Source: Cephalothrix simula (lineage: Eukaryota; Nemertea; Palaeonemertea; Archinemertea; Cephalotrichidae). From it: 11,015 nt of DNA. The translations under genes were made by a program, and so were the position numbers. Of the stretch, positions 1-10,400 are shown in pieces. The notes under the pieces are model-generated. The model was not told the origin of the DNA, did no database searches, and was given only the letters and a program-made list of their open reading frames with translations. Location: the NCBI GenBank assembly GCA_035591015.1, contig JAXIUW010178892.1:1835-12849 (forward strand). Reading direction: 5' to 3'. Each line of letters opens with the position of its first letter. Within the stretch, counting starts at the first letter, position 1.

Positions 1-253
1 TTAGATTATTACAGTTTCATACCAGTACTATAAATGATGGTCTAAATGCACAATACAAAAATATTTTTGCAAATATTGATTTTCATTTTTGTCGATATTC
101 AACTATTTTTCGGGTATACTTTTGGGCTGCTTTATAACTTAAGCAAAATCAGCCCCATATTCTCCTCAAATTAGGTAAATAAATAAAATTGAATATCTAA
201 ATCAAGCTACTTATCGACATTTTTCATTCATTTTTAATGGTTTCCATGGTGAT

Positions 254-431
254 TTTTATGACAACAATGGAATAAAAACGCTCTGGTATAAAAAGGGAAT
301 CACGATATTTAGATCATTAATTAAAGGACTGCTTAGTGTTTATGTAACCATGGTAGCGGCCGCGACATTAATTTGCATGTATTGATTATAAACTGATGAC
401 ATTTTATTAAAACGCTAATTATGATTGATGG
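254..431. promoter_or_regulatory. Possible cis-regulatory motif cluster
   Basis: Matches by eye: AACAATGG (263-270, SOX type), TGTTTATG (337-344, forkhead type), GTAACCATGGTAGC (344-357, one base off an RFX X-box), ATTTGCAT (371-378, exact POU octamer), TAATTA (416-421, homeodomain) and TGATTGATGG (422-431, PBX/HOX type). AT-rich DNA yields some of these by chance; the X-box-like and octamer sites are the less trivial ones. Confidence 0.22.
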
Positions 432-940
432 CAATGAAAAACTAAATGAGAACCATTTATAAATTCAGTATTTTGCGATAAAATAAATAGAAAAAATTCA
501 ATAATCAAAACACAGCTGAAAATGGTTTCAAATATTTGCACTGCATGGCTTACTAATAATATGGTCATACTGAACATTTAAGTAGACATCTTTGAGCCCA
601 TTAAAACATGAAATTGTCCTTTAAATTCACGCTATGCAAAATGTAAAATTTAATTACGAAAACATGTATATTTTACTTGCATTTTCACTTATCAAAGCTT
701 TGAAGCTAAACGATTAAAATTCATTAGAAATGTTGAAATTTAAGAACCGAAGAAATTTACCCTAATGCGAATTAAAAATATTTTACAGAAAGCTAGCCAA
801 GCGGTGATGGGTCGTTTCGTAATATCAATTTTTCAAAGCGAAAAAACAGCCTTCGGCCTATACAGCCTTCATCATGGCCAAATTACTTTTTTTGGTAAAA
901 CAAAATGAAAAAAAAAATCGATTAAAATGCAAAAATAATT

Positions 941-989
941 GATAAAATTTTTAAAATACGAAGAAAAGATAAAATTATTAAAATACTAA
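941..989. repeat. Imperfect 27-bp direct duplication in AT-rich DNA
   Basis: Two 22-base copies at 941-962 and 968-989 (core GATAAAATT[T/A]TTAAAATAC) differ at two positions and sit 27 bases apart. This is probably slippage in low-complexity DNA. Confidence 0.6.
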
Positions 990-1064
990 AAAATTTAACA
1001 TATAGTTTCATTTTTTTCAATATTCAAACCATCCTTTAATACAGTACTATGTCTTATATGATCT

Positions 1065-1070
1065 TTTATT
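1065..1070 (-). terminator. Polyadenylation signal AATAAA
   Basis: The plus strand reads TTTATT, so AATAAA lies on the gene strand about 420 bases after the stop. A second signal-like ATTAAA lies at 1040-1035, and a somewhat GT-rich stretch (GGATGGTTTG) follows at about 1034-1025, as expected downstream of a cleavage site. Another AATAAA at 408-403 is a more distal alternative. Confidence 0.5.
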
Positions 1071-1095
1071 ACTCTTAAGTTTTTGAAATAATGAG

Positions 1096-1340
1096 TGACG
1101 TAATTCTAATATGAAATTTAAGGCAGTTATGTTACAAATAAAAAAGTAGAAAATTATTGCATAAATGATTAGCGAATAATATACAGAAAGTCGAAATGAA
1201 TATGCGCAACCCATCACGTGACGTGCTACGTCATGACTAGACATTTGTCTAATATACATGAAAATGAATAAAAAATAATAATCATTTGAAAAACTAACAA
1301 TAGGTATTGTTTTAACAGTAATATTATTCCCCTACGTCAA
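1096..1340. promoter_or_regulatory. Cluster of ACGT-core sites (CRE/E-box like)
   Basis: Visible cores are TGACGTAAT (1096-1104), TCACGTGAC (1214-1222), TACGTCAT (1227-1234) and TACGTCAA (1333-1340). TGACGT-GCT-ACGTCA at 1219-1233 is a perfect inverted repeat. Such cores bind bZIP (CREB/ATF) and bHLH-Zip (USF/MITF) factors. They lie in the probable 3' UTR, so the function is uncertain. Confidence 0.25.
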
Positions 1341-1490
1341 ATATTTGAATAAATATTTATCTAAGCAAATTAATAATTTATACAAAATAAAAAACATAAT
1401 GGAAAACAAATAAATTTGAATCTATCAAATACTGAAACGAATTGGAATAGCTCACATAAACCTTTTTGGAAATTGTTATTAGGTATAATG

Positions 1491-4400
1491 TCATCGACTA
1501 GCAGAAGGGTCATAAGTCGACACCCATTCGATATCAGCTTCTGCATCTGGCATAATAATACACATAAAAGTTTTTCCATTTTTATCTTTTGGGTATAAAT
1601 TTATAGGTCTAAAACTAATGTTATTTTCAGCGTAAGCTGATAGCTGTCTATAAACAAATGGATAATCCTTTTGTATATCAACCCCCCTAGCTGATAATGT
1701 GTCCCTTATTTCACTAAAACACTTTTCCCTAGTTTCCCTGCTCGTTAGACCAGGAGCGTGTGAACTAGGAGATGCCGCTAATATGAGTGTTTCTTTTTTA
1801 TCCGCTGAGATTGTTTTCGAAACTCCGGAAACATTTTCACTCAGTCTTAATTTTGCACATTTCCGAAGAGTAGGCCCCGTTGGCCCAGACATAAATGTAA
1901 ACATATCTGTTTCTAAGTAGGTGTCTATAGCAACAACAATAATAAATTTCGCTCCGGAATCATAATCCGAACACGCCTGCGAAATGGCGGAAGAGTCTTT
2001 ATCTAATAAACCACATTCTGAGATCGGCATGAATTCTGGGTAACTTTTCATTGTGTCCTTACCGGAAGTAACATAAGACTCTGCATTCTCTAAAGCGCTA
2101 AATTCTAATAACACAAAACCATTCCCTTTACTCATATACCCACGTTTTGCAATGCCAGACATTTTTTGCAGTGTATCCATATCATCGTGCACGTGTTTAA
2201 TAACTTGTTTACACGTGTTTAGCGCTCGTTCAAAGCAACAATGTTTTTTATGTCGTTCCCAGTGTGTACTGCGACACTTCCGTGAACAATAATACGCGTA
2301 ACAGTTATGACAAGTTTTATAAGTCAGTCTGGCATCTTTTAGACTAACACATCGTCCACATTTTCTATTTCGGCACTTAACTTTAACAGTATCCTCGTCA
2401 ATATTTTGCAAGGAGTCCTGAATATTCAAATTTTTAATTTCGAATCCGGGTACAACATTTTGATCAACTTCCGATGTTATACTTGTTAAACTCATATTAT
2501 GCGGATCATCACAAGGACTAGTTGGACTCATCATAGGAGGGCTCCTCGGTAACCCAAGCAAACCATCAAGAACTTCTGATAATGATGCATTTTGTGATGG
2601 CGTTAATTTTGGTTGAGGAGAATTTTCTTGGCGATAACCGAAGAACTCTCTTAGCTGGTCCGCTGTGATTGGACTTTTCGGAACACGGCTCAAACGAACA
2701 GAGCTTGTTACGGATGGAACATCTGGAATGGCATCGGTTGGCTTTGCTTGAGTCAGAGTTGAAGAATAAGTTGGCTCAGTTGTAGTTATCGGTGTTGGCG
2801 GAAGGCTGTGAGCTGGTTCATCAAAATCAATATCTGTTTCTAAGTATCCTTGAGCAGTCTTTGGTGAATATTGACTGACATATTCGTAAGGATTCTTACT
2901 TTCAGGTGGTGAACGTGGAGCAAGATCACCATCAATATCAGTTTCAATTGCTAGTTTGCGATTATTTTCAGCTGGTGATTTTTTCGCTGGTAAATCGTCA
3001 TCAATACTTGTCTCTTTTGGCTTTCCATCAATTTTTGGACGTCTATATTGGACATAACGGACGGGACGGTGGTCAGTTCCGTTCTGGTATCCATGAGGAC
3101 TAACCTTAGTGCTACTTTCTCTTTTAACTGGTACTGGATCATCAATACTTGTTTCAATTTTCGGCTTTGGAGGAGAATCATCCAAACAGGTTTCTTTACT
3201 GTTGGAGTTTGAATTGTTATTCACCCTTATAGATGCTCGCTGTCCAGGGGCGCGTACCATGTATCTATATTGAGGTCGTCCAGCTTTACCAGCAGCCACT
3301 CTAACAGCAGTAGTTGGAGAACACCTTTTAGGACCATCTTCGATTCTGCTTTCAACACGTGTGGATTTTTGAGCAGGATAATCATTGGTAGATTCCTTTG
3401 AAGGAAGATCATTGTCAATGCTCATCTCTTTTGGCTTAGTGCGTTGTTGCCTTCCACGAGCAGGAGGTGGTACATTTGGTAAAGGTGGAGGTTTAATTTC
3501 AACCTCTGGAGGTGACCTTATATTTGCAGCAGGAATAGAGGCAACAACCCGAGGTCTTTCATTAGAATGACGAGATGAAACACTCGGGACATCATCATCT
3601 ATTGATGTTTCAATTGATATTGGCTTTGGATGATGCTGAATATTGTTATCGATGTTTGTTTCTTGGGGTGTTCTAATTCTACCTGCTTGGGCTCTATCTT
3701 TTGGTGAAGAAGCATTGAGGTAAGGGTCTTCAGGTTGCCTCATAAACCCTTGTCTACCTTCTTGACGAGGCGAATCGTAATCAACATTAACAGCAGGAGC
3801 AAAAGGCCCGTCAATGTAATTATCATTAACTCGTGTATTGAAATTAGGAGCCGTTGACTCAATTGGAGAATGAGGCGGTGAACTAACAGAACTGGCACTT
3901 CCTCGGGAAGATTTTCTGCCTTTTCGCCATGGAGGCAACCATGACGATGATTTTTCGGGTTCAAGAGATTTACTTTCTTCTGGTGGTAGAGGAGCCGGGT
4001 TAGCATTCCGTACGGGGGACTTCGTTTTCCGCCAAGGAGCAGTCCATGATGGCCCTTTCGATTTCTTATCTTTGCCTCTTGAACGCCGAAGTTCTGGTGG
4101 CTGAACTTGGAACTGAGGTTCAACAGGCTCAGGTTCATGAACGGGTGTCACAATAGGAAGACCGGGGGCAACTGGACTTGGACGTTTAATTGATCGGTCT
4201 GGGGCTGCCATTACTCGTCCTCGAACAACTGCAGGAGCAGTTCGGTTTGTTCTATAAGTGGTTGGAGGTGAAACTTGTTTAGGAGCTTCAAAAGGTAACT
4301 TCGCCGAAGCCTCAGGGATGATCCTCATCGAGTTAGAAGCTTCTTCCTGTTCATCAACAGATGTTTCCCTTACTCGCGGTTGTCTTCGGTCAGAGGGTTT

Positions 4401-7400
4401 ATCCTTTTTGAATGACGAAGTTACAGTAGGAGTAAACTCTAATTCAGGTGACTTAAGTTTAAAAGAATGTTCGTCTTTGTGTGAAAGTGAAGGCGATTCA
4501 TCATCTATTGATGTTTCTTTAGATTTAGGTGGTCGGTAGAAAGGTTCTTGAGCACGGAAGGAAGATGTAAGAGCAGGACCTCCAATATCTGATTTCATAT
4601 TAAAGGACAATGATGGACCATCATCAAGAGAAGTTTCCTTTGGCTTCGGTATACTTGGTGACGTAAACACAGGTTGGTTTTCAATGGATGTTTGTAATTT
4701 AGGTGGGGCCATTACAGGGCCATCATCGAGGTATGTTTCAAGTGACTTTGATCTTGTTTTAACAGGAGGCACAAATACTGGACCACTTTCAAGTGATGTT
4801 TGTAATTTTATTGGCCCATCATCCAAAGAAGATCCTAATGATTTAACACTTACATCAATTGTTGGATCTGAAAGTCTACTGATATCCATTGATAACTGAG
4901 ATTTTTCCGCAATAGGCTCATCATCAAGATTAGTTTCTAATGACTTTGCTCTAGGCATAGGACTTGTCTTATTTGGTGGCAAGATTTGTGGGCCATCGTC
5001 AAGGGATGTTTCGATATGGCGAGCTGGTGCATTAATAGATGTCCCTACTTTAGAAGCTTGCGGACGTATGCGTGTTCTATATGTGCGACGAGTTGCTGGA
5101 ACAGGTCTCTGAGCATTCTTGACTTCTGCATTTGGAACAGCCACCCTAGGTCCATCACCAATTAAGGTCTGATTTGAAGTTTTCATATTATTGGTTGGTG
5201 AAGTTATTATTGGACCAGTATCAATTGAAGTTTCAATCTTGTGTAATGGTGGAGTCATTCTTGGGCCGTCATCAATTGGAGTTTCAATCTTATGTGTGGG
5301 TGGAGTCATTCTTGGCCCATCATCAATAGATTTTTCGATTCTGTGTTTAGGTGGAGTCATCCTAGGGCCATTGTCAATTGAAGTTTCAATCTTGTTAGCG
5401 GGTGGGGTCATTCTTAGCCCATCATCAATAGAAGTTTCGATCCTGTGTTTTGGCGGAGTCATCCTTGGGCCATCATCAATTGACGTTTCAATCTTGGGTA
5501 TCGGTGGAGTCATTCTTGGTCCATCATCAATAGACGTTTCTAACCTGTGTTTTGGTGGAGTTATCATTGGGCCATCATCAATTGACCTTACAATCTTGTT
5601 TATTGGTGGAGTCATCCTTAGGCCATCATCAATCGATGTTTCTATCTTGTGATTTGGTCCATCATCAATTGAAGTTTCAATCTTATAATTTGGTGGAAAC
5701 ATCCTTTTGCCACCATCCATTGAAGTTTCAATCTTTTGAGTTGGTGGTGTCACCCTTGGACCATCATCAATTGAAGTTTCAATCTTGTGTATCGCAGGAG
5801 TTGGGCCATCATCAATAGAAGTTTCGATCCTAGGTTTTGGTCGTGCCGTCCTTGGACCTTCATCAATTGAGCTTTCAATCTTGTTTATTTTTGGTGGAAC
5901 CATCCTCGGGCCATCGTCAATTGAAGTTTCAATCTTTTTGGCTGGTTGAGTCATCCTTTGGCCATCATCAATTGGCCTTACAATCTTTTTTATAGGTGGA
6001 GGCATCCTTGGGCCATCATCAATCTTGTGAGTTGGTATGGTAACTCTACGACCATCATCATTTGAAGTTTCAATCTTAGCTCTACGATTTGGAAGGGTTA
6101 TTTGTGGTCCATCATCTATAGATGTTATTTTGGGTCCATCCGATGCTTTTACAGTATAATTTGGTGGACTAAACCTTTTATTATTTTCCAATGGTGACTT
6201 TGAGGAAGCAGGATCCTTTGACTGACGATACTGAATTGGTTTGTATTCATCAATATCTAGATCACTATTATTGAAACTAGCTGATGGATCATAATGATCA
6301 ATGACCTTAGGTATAGATGGAGCAATGTAAGTTGGACCATTCACTGCAAACGTTTTCGCAGGTTCCTCATCGTATGAACGACGGAAGGAAGGACCTGCAT
6401 TTTCATAGTCTTGAGAGACTCTAGGGCTTCTGACGAGGAAAACTGGACTAAGAGACCGCTCTGGATCATTGGACTGTGGTTCTTCAACTGACCTTTTGGG
6501 ATAACGAAGTTCAGCACTGATGTTATGATTTTCATACGAAGGTGCTGCATTTTGTTCTTTTCTTTCTAACTGAGGCTTAATCAAACTATGATATGGCATA
6601 TGTTTTGGCTTTTGTTCTTGTTCTCCATCATCCATGAAATCGAAACCGTCCTCAAGGTTTTCTGATAAAGATAAAGATTTGGATTTCAAATCAGGTTTAT
6701 CTAGCAGCATCTCTGGAGTTCTTGGTTCTTTTAGCTTTGGGGGCCATTGTGCTGGCTTGAATTCAGGCATCGTAAGAGGAGCGATTGGTGGAGGGGGTGG
6801 AAGGTCTTCAGGGATTTCAACAGTTGGTCCCCTTGGCGGTTCATATTCATCTGAAGATAAGCTGTTAATTCTAACATTAAAGACCTCAACTGCACTCTGT
6901 CTCTTTGATTCCTTTTCTTTCTCTAACGACGAAGTCCTCATTGGTGGTGGAGGCCTTACCTGAGTTTTTGTAAGACTAATAGCTGCTGTAGCCTTATAAT
7001 GCTTTCCATCACTGTAATCACTGTCCACTGATGTTTCAGTCTTTGACAATGTCATCTCTTGGCTTGAAATGTTTGAGGTTCTTGTTTCACTCTTGGACCG
7101 CTGTCGAGGTATGGTTTCAGTAACTGATGTAATCTTTTTCTCAGAAGAATCATCACCAAAATTAACCGGTGCTTTCTCTTTTTGAAGCAGATAATTAAAT
7201 TTAATCCTTTCTTGAGATGCATTAGGAGATTTTTCGCGAGTTTCTAAAAATTCCTGACTTTTGTAATACGATGGAGGCTTAAGAACTGACTTGATTGGAG
7301 CAATTTTGCTTGATTTCTCCTTGATTTTTTCACTGGGAAGCTTAAATTCTGATACCTCTAATACGTTAGGTGTAGACTTTGAAGGCCTTATTGGTTTAAC

Positions 7401-10400
7401 GTTAAAAGGAGTTATAACACGTGTTGGAATAACGACTGGTTTCTGAGAAGCAGAATAACTAGGCCTGGGTGATGTCGGTGACCGCGAGCGATTCAAATCA
7501 TCAGTGTTTTCTTTACGCGACGTTGGAACATACCAATTTGGAAGATTTAGTTTTGTTAATGATTTAGTCACGCGCAGTTGTTGCTCAGATTTACGCTCAT
7601 CAGAATTTCTCTGGAACGGTGAGTCATTTTCGCCATATTCTGATTTCGCATCTCTATCGTCCGTTCCATCAATATCAATATCGACGCATTCAGGTTCACC
7701 AAGATTGGATAACTGGTTAAGCGCGGATAAACTCTGCGTTTTTTCCCACACAGGTTTTTCGTCACGCGAGGTGTCATCATAAACTTTTTTAATTGTCATT
7801 GCTGTTGACTTTGATCGAGGACGGAGATCAGTTAAACTTCGTGTCTTTTCCTGCCTTTCGTTGAATACAGCATCAATATCAGTTTCAACAACTACATTTG
7901 TTTCTAAACATTGACCAGTGTCTATATCAGTTTCAAGTAAGCTCTGACGGGATTTGCTATCCGTAAAGAATGAGCTTGGAACTCGCTGGAGGTTACTTCC
8001 TGATGGAGACCGAACTAACATAGCAGCGGATTGTTGACGAGGTAATGTCAAAGACGTAGTTGCTAGGATATCATCAAATGATTTAGCACGTGTTCGATTA
8101 ACCTTGGGAATGGGAAGAGTGCTATATTTATATGGATTTTTATCATCCTTCTCTTCTGGAGGGAATGTGAAAAATGGTTCTGGTGATGTTGGCGATTTAG
8201 CACTATTTGGAGTCCTTAATGTTCCACTAACGAGTCTCTTCATCTTTTCAGCTTCAATCTTTTCCCTAACAGCAGCATCAATTCGTTCTTTAATATTATC
8301 AGAGCGATTAAGTCCCGAACCCGATAAATTAGATTTATTCTTGGTCTTTTCAGAATCAGTCTCGCTTTGAGAAGAATCAGATAACCGAGACTTTTTCAAG
8401 ATTGGTTTTGGTCTTGCTTCCCAACCCTTTGTTCCGAACACCTTCTCCTTCTCTCCGTCCGAAACACTGGCACTTGCAATAAATTGCTTCTTACTTTCGT
8501 TTAACTTCTGATGAGAGAAGTCCTTATCAGGCAAATTTATGAGGTGTGAAATATTCCTGTTATCTTCAACAATTTTCTCTTGCAATACAGAATGAAAAGG
8601 CTTTGGTACATGGCTCCGTTTATCTTTTAAAGCTGGCGCTTTATCAGAAGAAAGAGAATCAGGCTCAACGTTCTCTTTCTTATTGATTGATAAACGAACA
8701 TTAGGAGAAGGTGTAATGGGTTTTAAAGTAAGGGAAGTTGTAGAGGTTTTCTTTTCTGGCTCCTTGAAAACAGGAATGTCTTGAGAAACATCAGCATCCC
8801 GCCCACTTACGTTACTTTCTCTATCACTAGTGCTTTCAAAGCTGGACGAAATATTTTTATCACTAGATATATCCAATTTTGGACTCTCCACTTCTGGTGA
8901 GAGTCCATTTTCAGCAGGTTTAACAGATACTTCGTACATTTTGGACGGATCGATGAATTCACGGACGGGTTCAGGTTTTAACGCACTGAAAGTATTATAA
9001 AATGGTTTCCTTGTCTTTTCTGGAAGAGGTGGCTTTGTTTCCACAAGAGGATTCTTCTCTGGTTTTTGTTCCACAACAATATTCTTCTCTGGAAGAGGCG
9101 GTTTCATTTCCATAGTAATATTCCTCTCATGGAGAGACGGTTTGGTTTCAATAACTAGGGTCTTTTCTGGAAGAGATGGCTTTGTTTCAACTATAAGAGT
9201 CTTTTCTGGGAGAGGTGACTTTGTTTCTACGGTTGGAATTTTCACCGGAAGGATTGGTTTATTTTCCAACGTCGGATTAGCAGTTGTCCTATTCCGCGGT
9301 GGGACTGGCGGAATGTCTGCAGTTACTGTTGCCAGAGGTGGACTCTTTCTCTCCGGCACAGCTGGGGGTGGTGAAGCAACTCTCTGAGAATTCACCCTTG
9401 GCGGAATAGGGGGACTTTCTGGAAATTTCCTACTTACGGGCATTGTTCTGTATGGAATTGGTGGTGGTTTTTCTTCTACCAGAGACGGTGAACGAGGCGG
9501 AAGAGTAGGAGGATCCCGAGGAGAGCTGCAACTTATAGCTTCACTAAAGTCCGGAATATCGATATCCGAGATGGGAGAAGATACACGATTTGTATCCAAC
9601 GACACTTTCGTTACTTCCGGCACAGGTTGATCTGGTGATGTCTTCCGAACCGGTGGTGGATCAGGAATATAAGTCACTTGTAATCCATTTTCAGTATATT
9701 CACTCATAGTGACAACTCCGTTTATGCGCTCTTCAGTTAAATACATTGTCGTTTCAATGTGATTTTCTTCAAAATATCGATCGGGGTCATCGTTAAATTG
9801 GTCTAACTTCGGTTGTCTATACGAAGTGACGGTTTGAGTGCTCTTTTCTAAATACCGAGGTGAAATATTTGGCGGTAGGAAACCAGGTCTATAAGTGTCC
9901 TGTTTTTCTGGTTCGCCTTGAGCACCTATATCTCCAAAATAAGGACCTCTCGAACGAAAACCTAAATTAGATTTGAATGCCATGTCGTCAACAGCTTTAG
10001 GTTCTTTCTGTTCTAAATCTGTCGGCAAATCAAAAGGATCGTCATCTAAATGATCTCCAGATGGCGTGTTTTGAAATTCTCGATCTAAAATGTTATCACT
10101 ACCTGTATTTTTCTCATCCTCATCATCTGATACCGCAGGTGTGGATGAGAGCAAGGCTTCTCTAAAGTCAACTTCAACATCAGCTGTAATAATATCAGAT
10201 TTAGGTAATCCTTTGTCACTCAAATTCTGATTAACATTTACTTTCGCCTCAAGATCATTACACTGAGGCTCCGAAAATAAGCTTACTGGTTGATCCGCAA
10301 ATGGATTTATTTCACTACTAGGTATTGGCGGACTGTCATTTAAAAACGGATTACTACTTTTTTGTTTAAGAACAGGTTCCGATTCAACCGTTTCCTCAGG

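Larger units (their letters stand above)
1..1064. other. AT-rich downstream DNA without a recognisable gene
   Basis: No coding sequence, tRNA or rRNA signature is seen. The stretch holds homopolymer-rich DNA around 880-1020 with a 27-bp duplication. A possible regulatory motif cluster lies at 254-431. The 3' end of an alternative longer transcript could lie here. Confidence 0.5.
1065..1490 (-). other. Probable 3' UTR
   Basis: This runs from the TGA stop at 1493-1491 to the first canonical AATAAA on the minus strand. It is AT-rich with no convincing coding potential. Open stretches on either strand here are short and of low complexity. It contains a cluster of ACGT-core sites (1096-1340). Confidence 0.55.
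2826..7934 (-). repeat. Dispersed ET[S/D/N][I/L]D[D/E/G] linear motif, about 40 copies including the tandem array
   Basis: Copies start at residue 919 (LETDIDTG, 7934-7920) and end at 2617 (LETDIDFDE, 2840-2826). Outside the tandem array examples are VETDIDAV, TETSVDSD, IETSLDDGP, LETNLDDEP, LETYLDDGP, KETSLDDGP, KETSIDDES, RETSVDEQ, QETNIDNN, KEMSIDND, KETCLDDSP, IETSIDDPV, KETSIDDDL and IETDIDGD. Spacing outside the array is irregular, and the residues between copies are unrelated. This points to selection for the motif itself rather than only slippage. Its function is unknown. Confidence 0.85.

Noticed and set aside
1047-1259. 70-codon minus-strand frame in the 3' flank
   Set aside because: It starts within the probable 3' UTR, has biased low-complexity composition and no homology I can recognise.
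3740-4138. 132-codon minus-strand frame overlapping the large exon
   Set aside because: It is an alternate-frame shadow of the main coding sequence, rich in Leu/His/Arg as expected from shifted Pro/Ser codons.
5191-5818. Plus-strand open frames across the repeat array
   Set aside because: They are antisense shadows. A 51-bp period keeps the opposite strand open without stops, giving a repeat of GGVILGPSSIDVSIL type with no independent support.
5187-6074. CRISPR-like regularly spaced repeat
   Set aside because: The repeats are contiguous, in frame, and encode protein in a eukaryotic exon. There are no unique spacers.
10223-10225. Start codon of the large reading frame at 10223
   Set aside because: The codon is TTG (Leu) on the minus strand. 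The frame remains open upstream to the acceptor at 10691, and this is a eukaryotic spliced gene.
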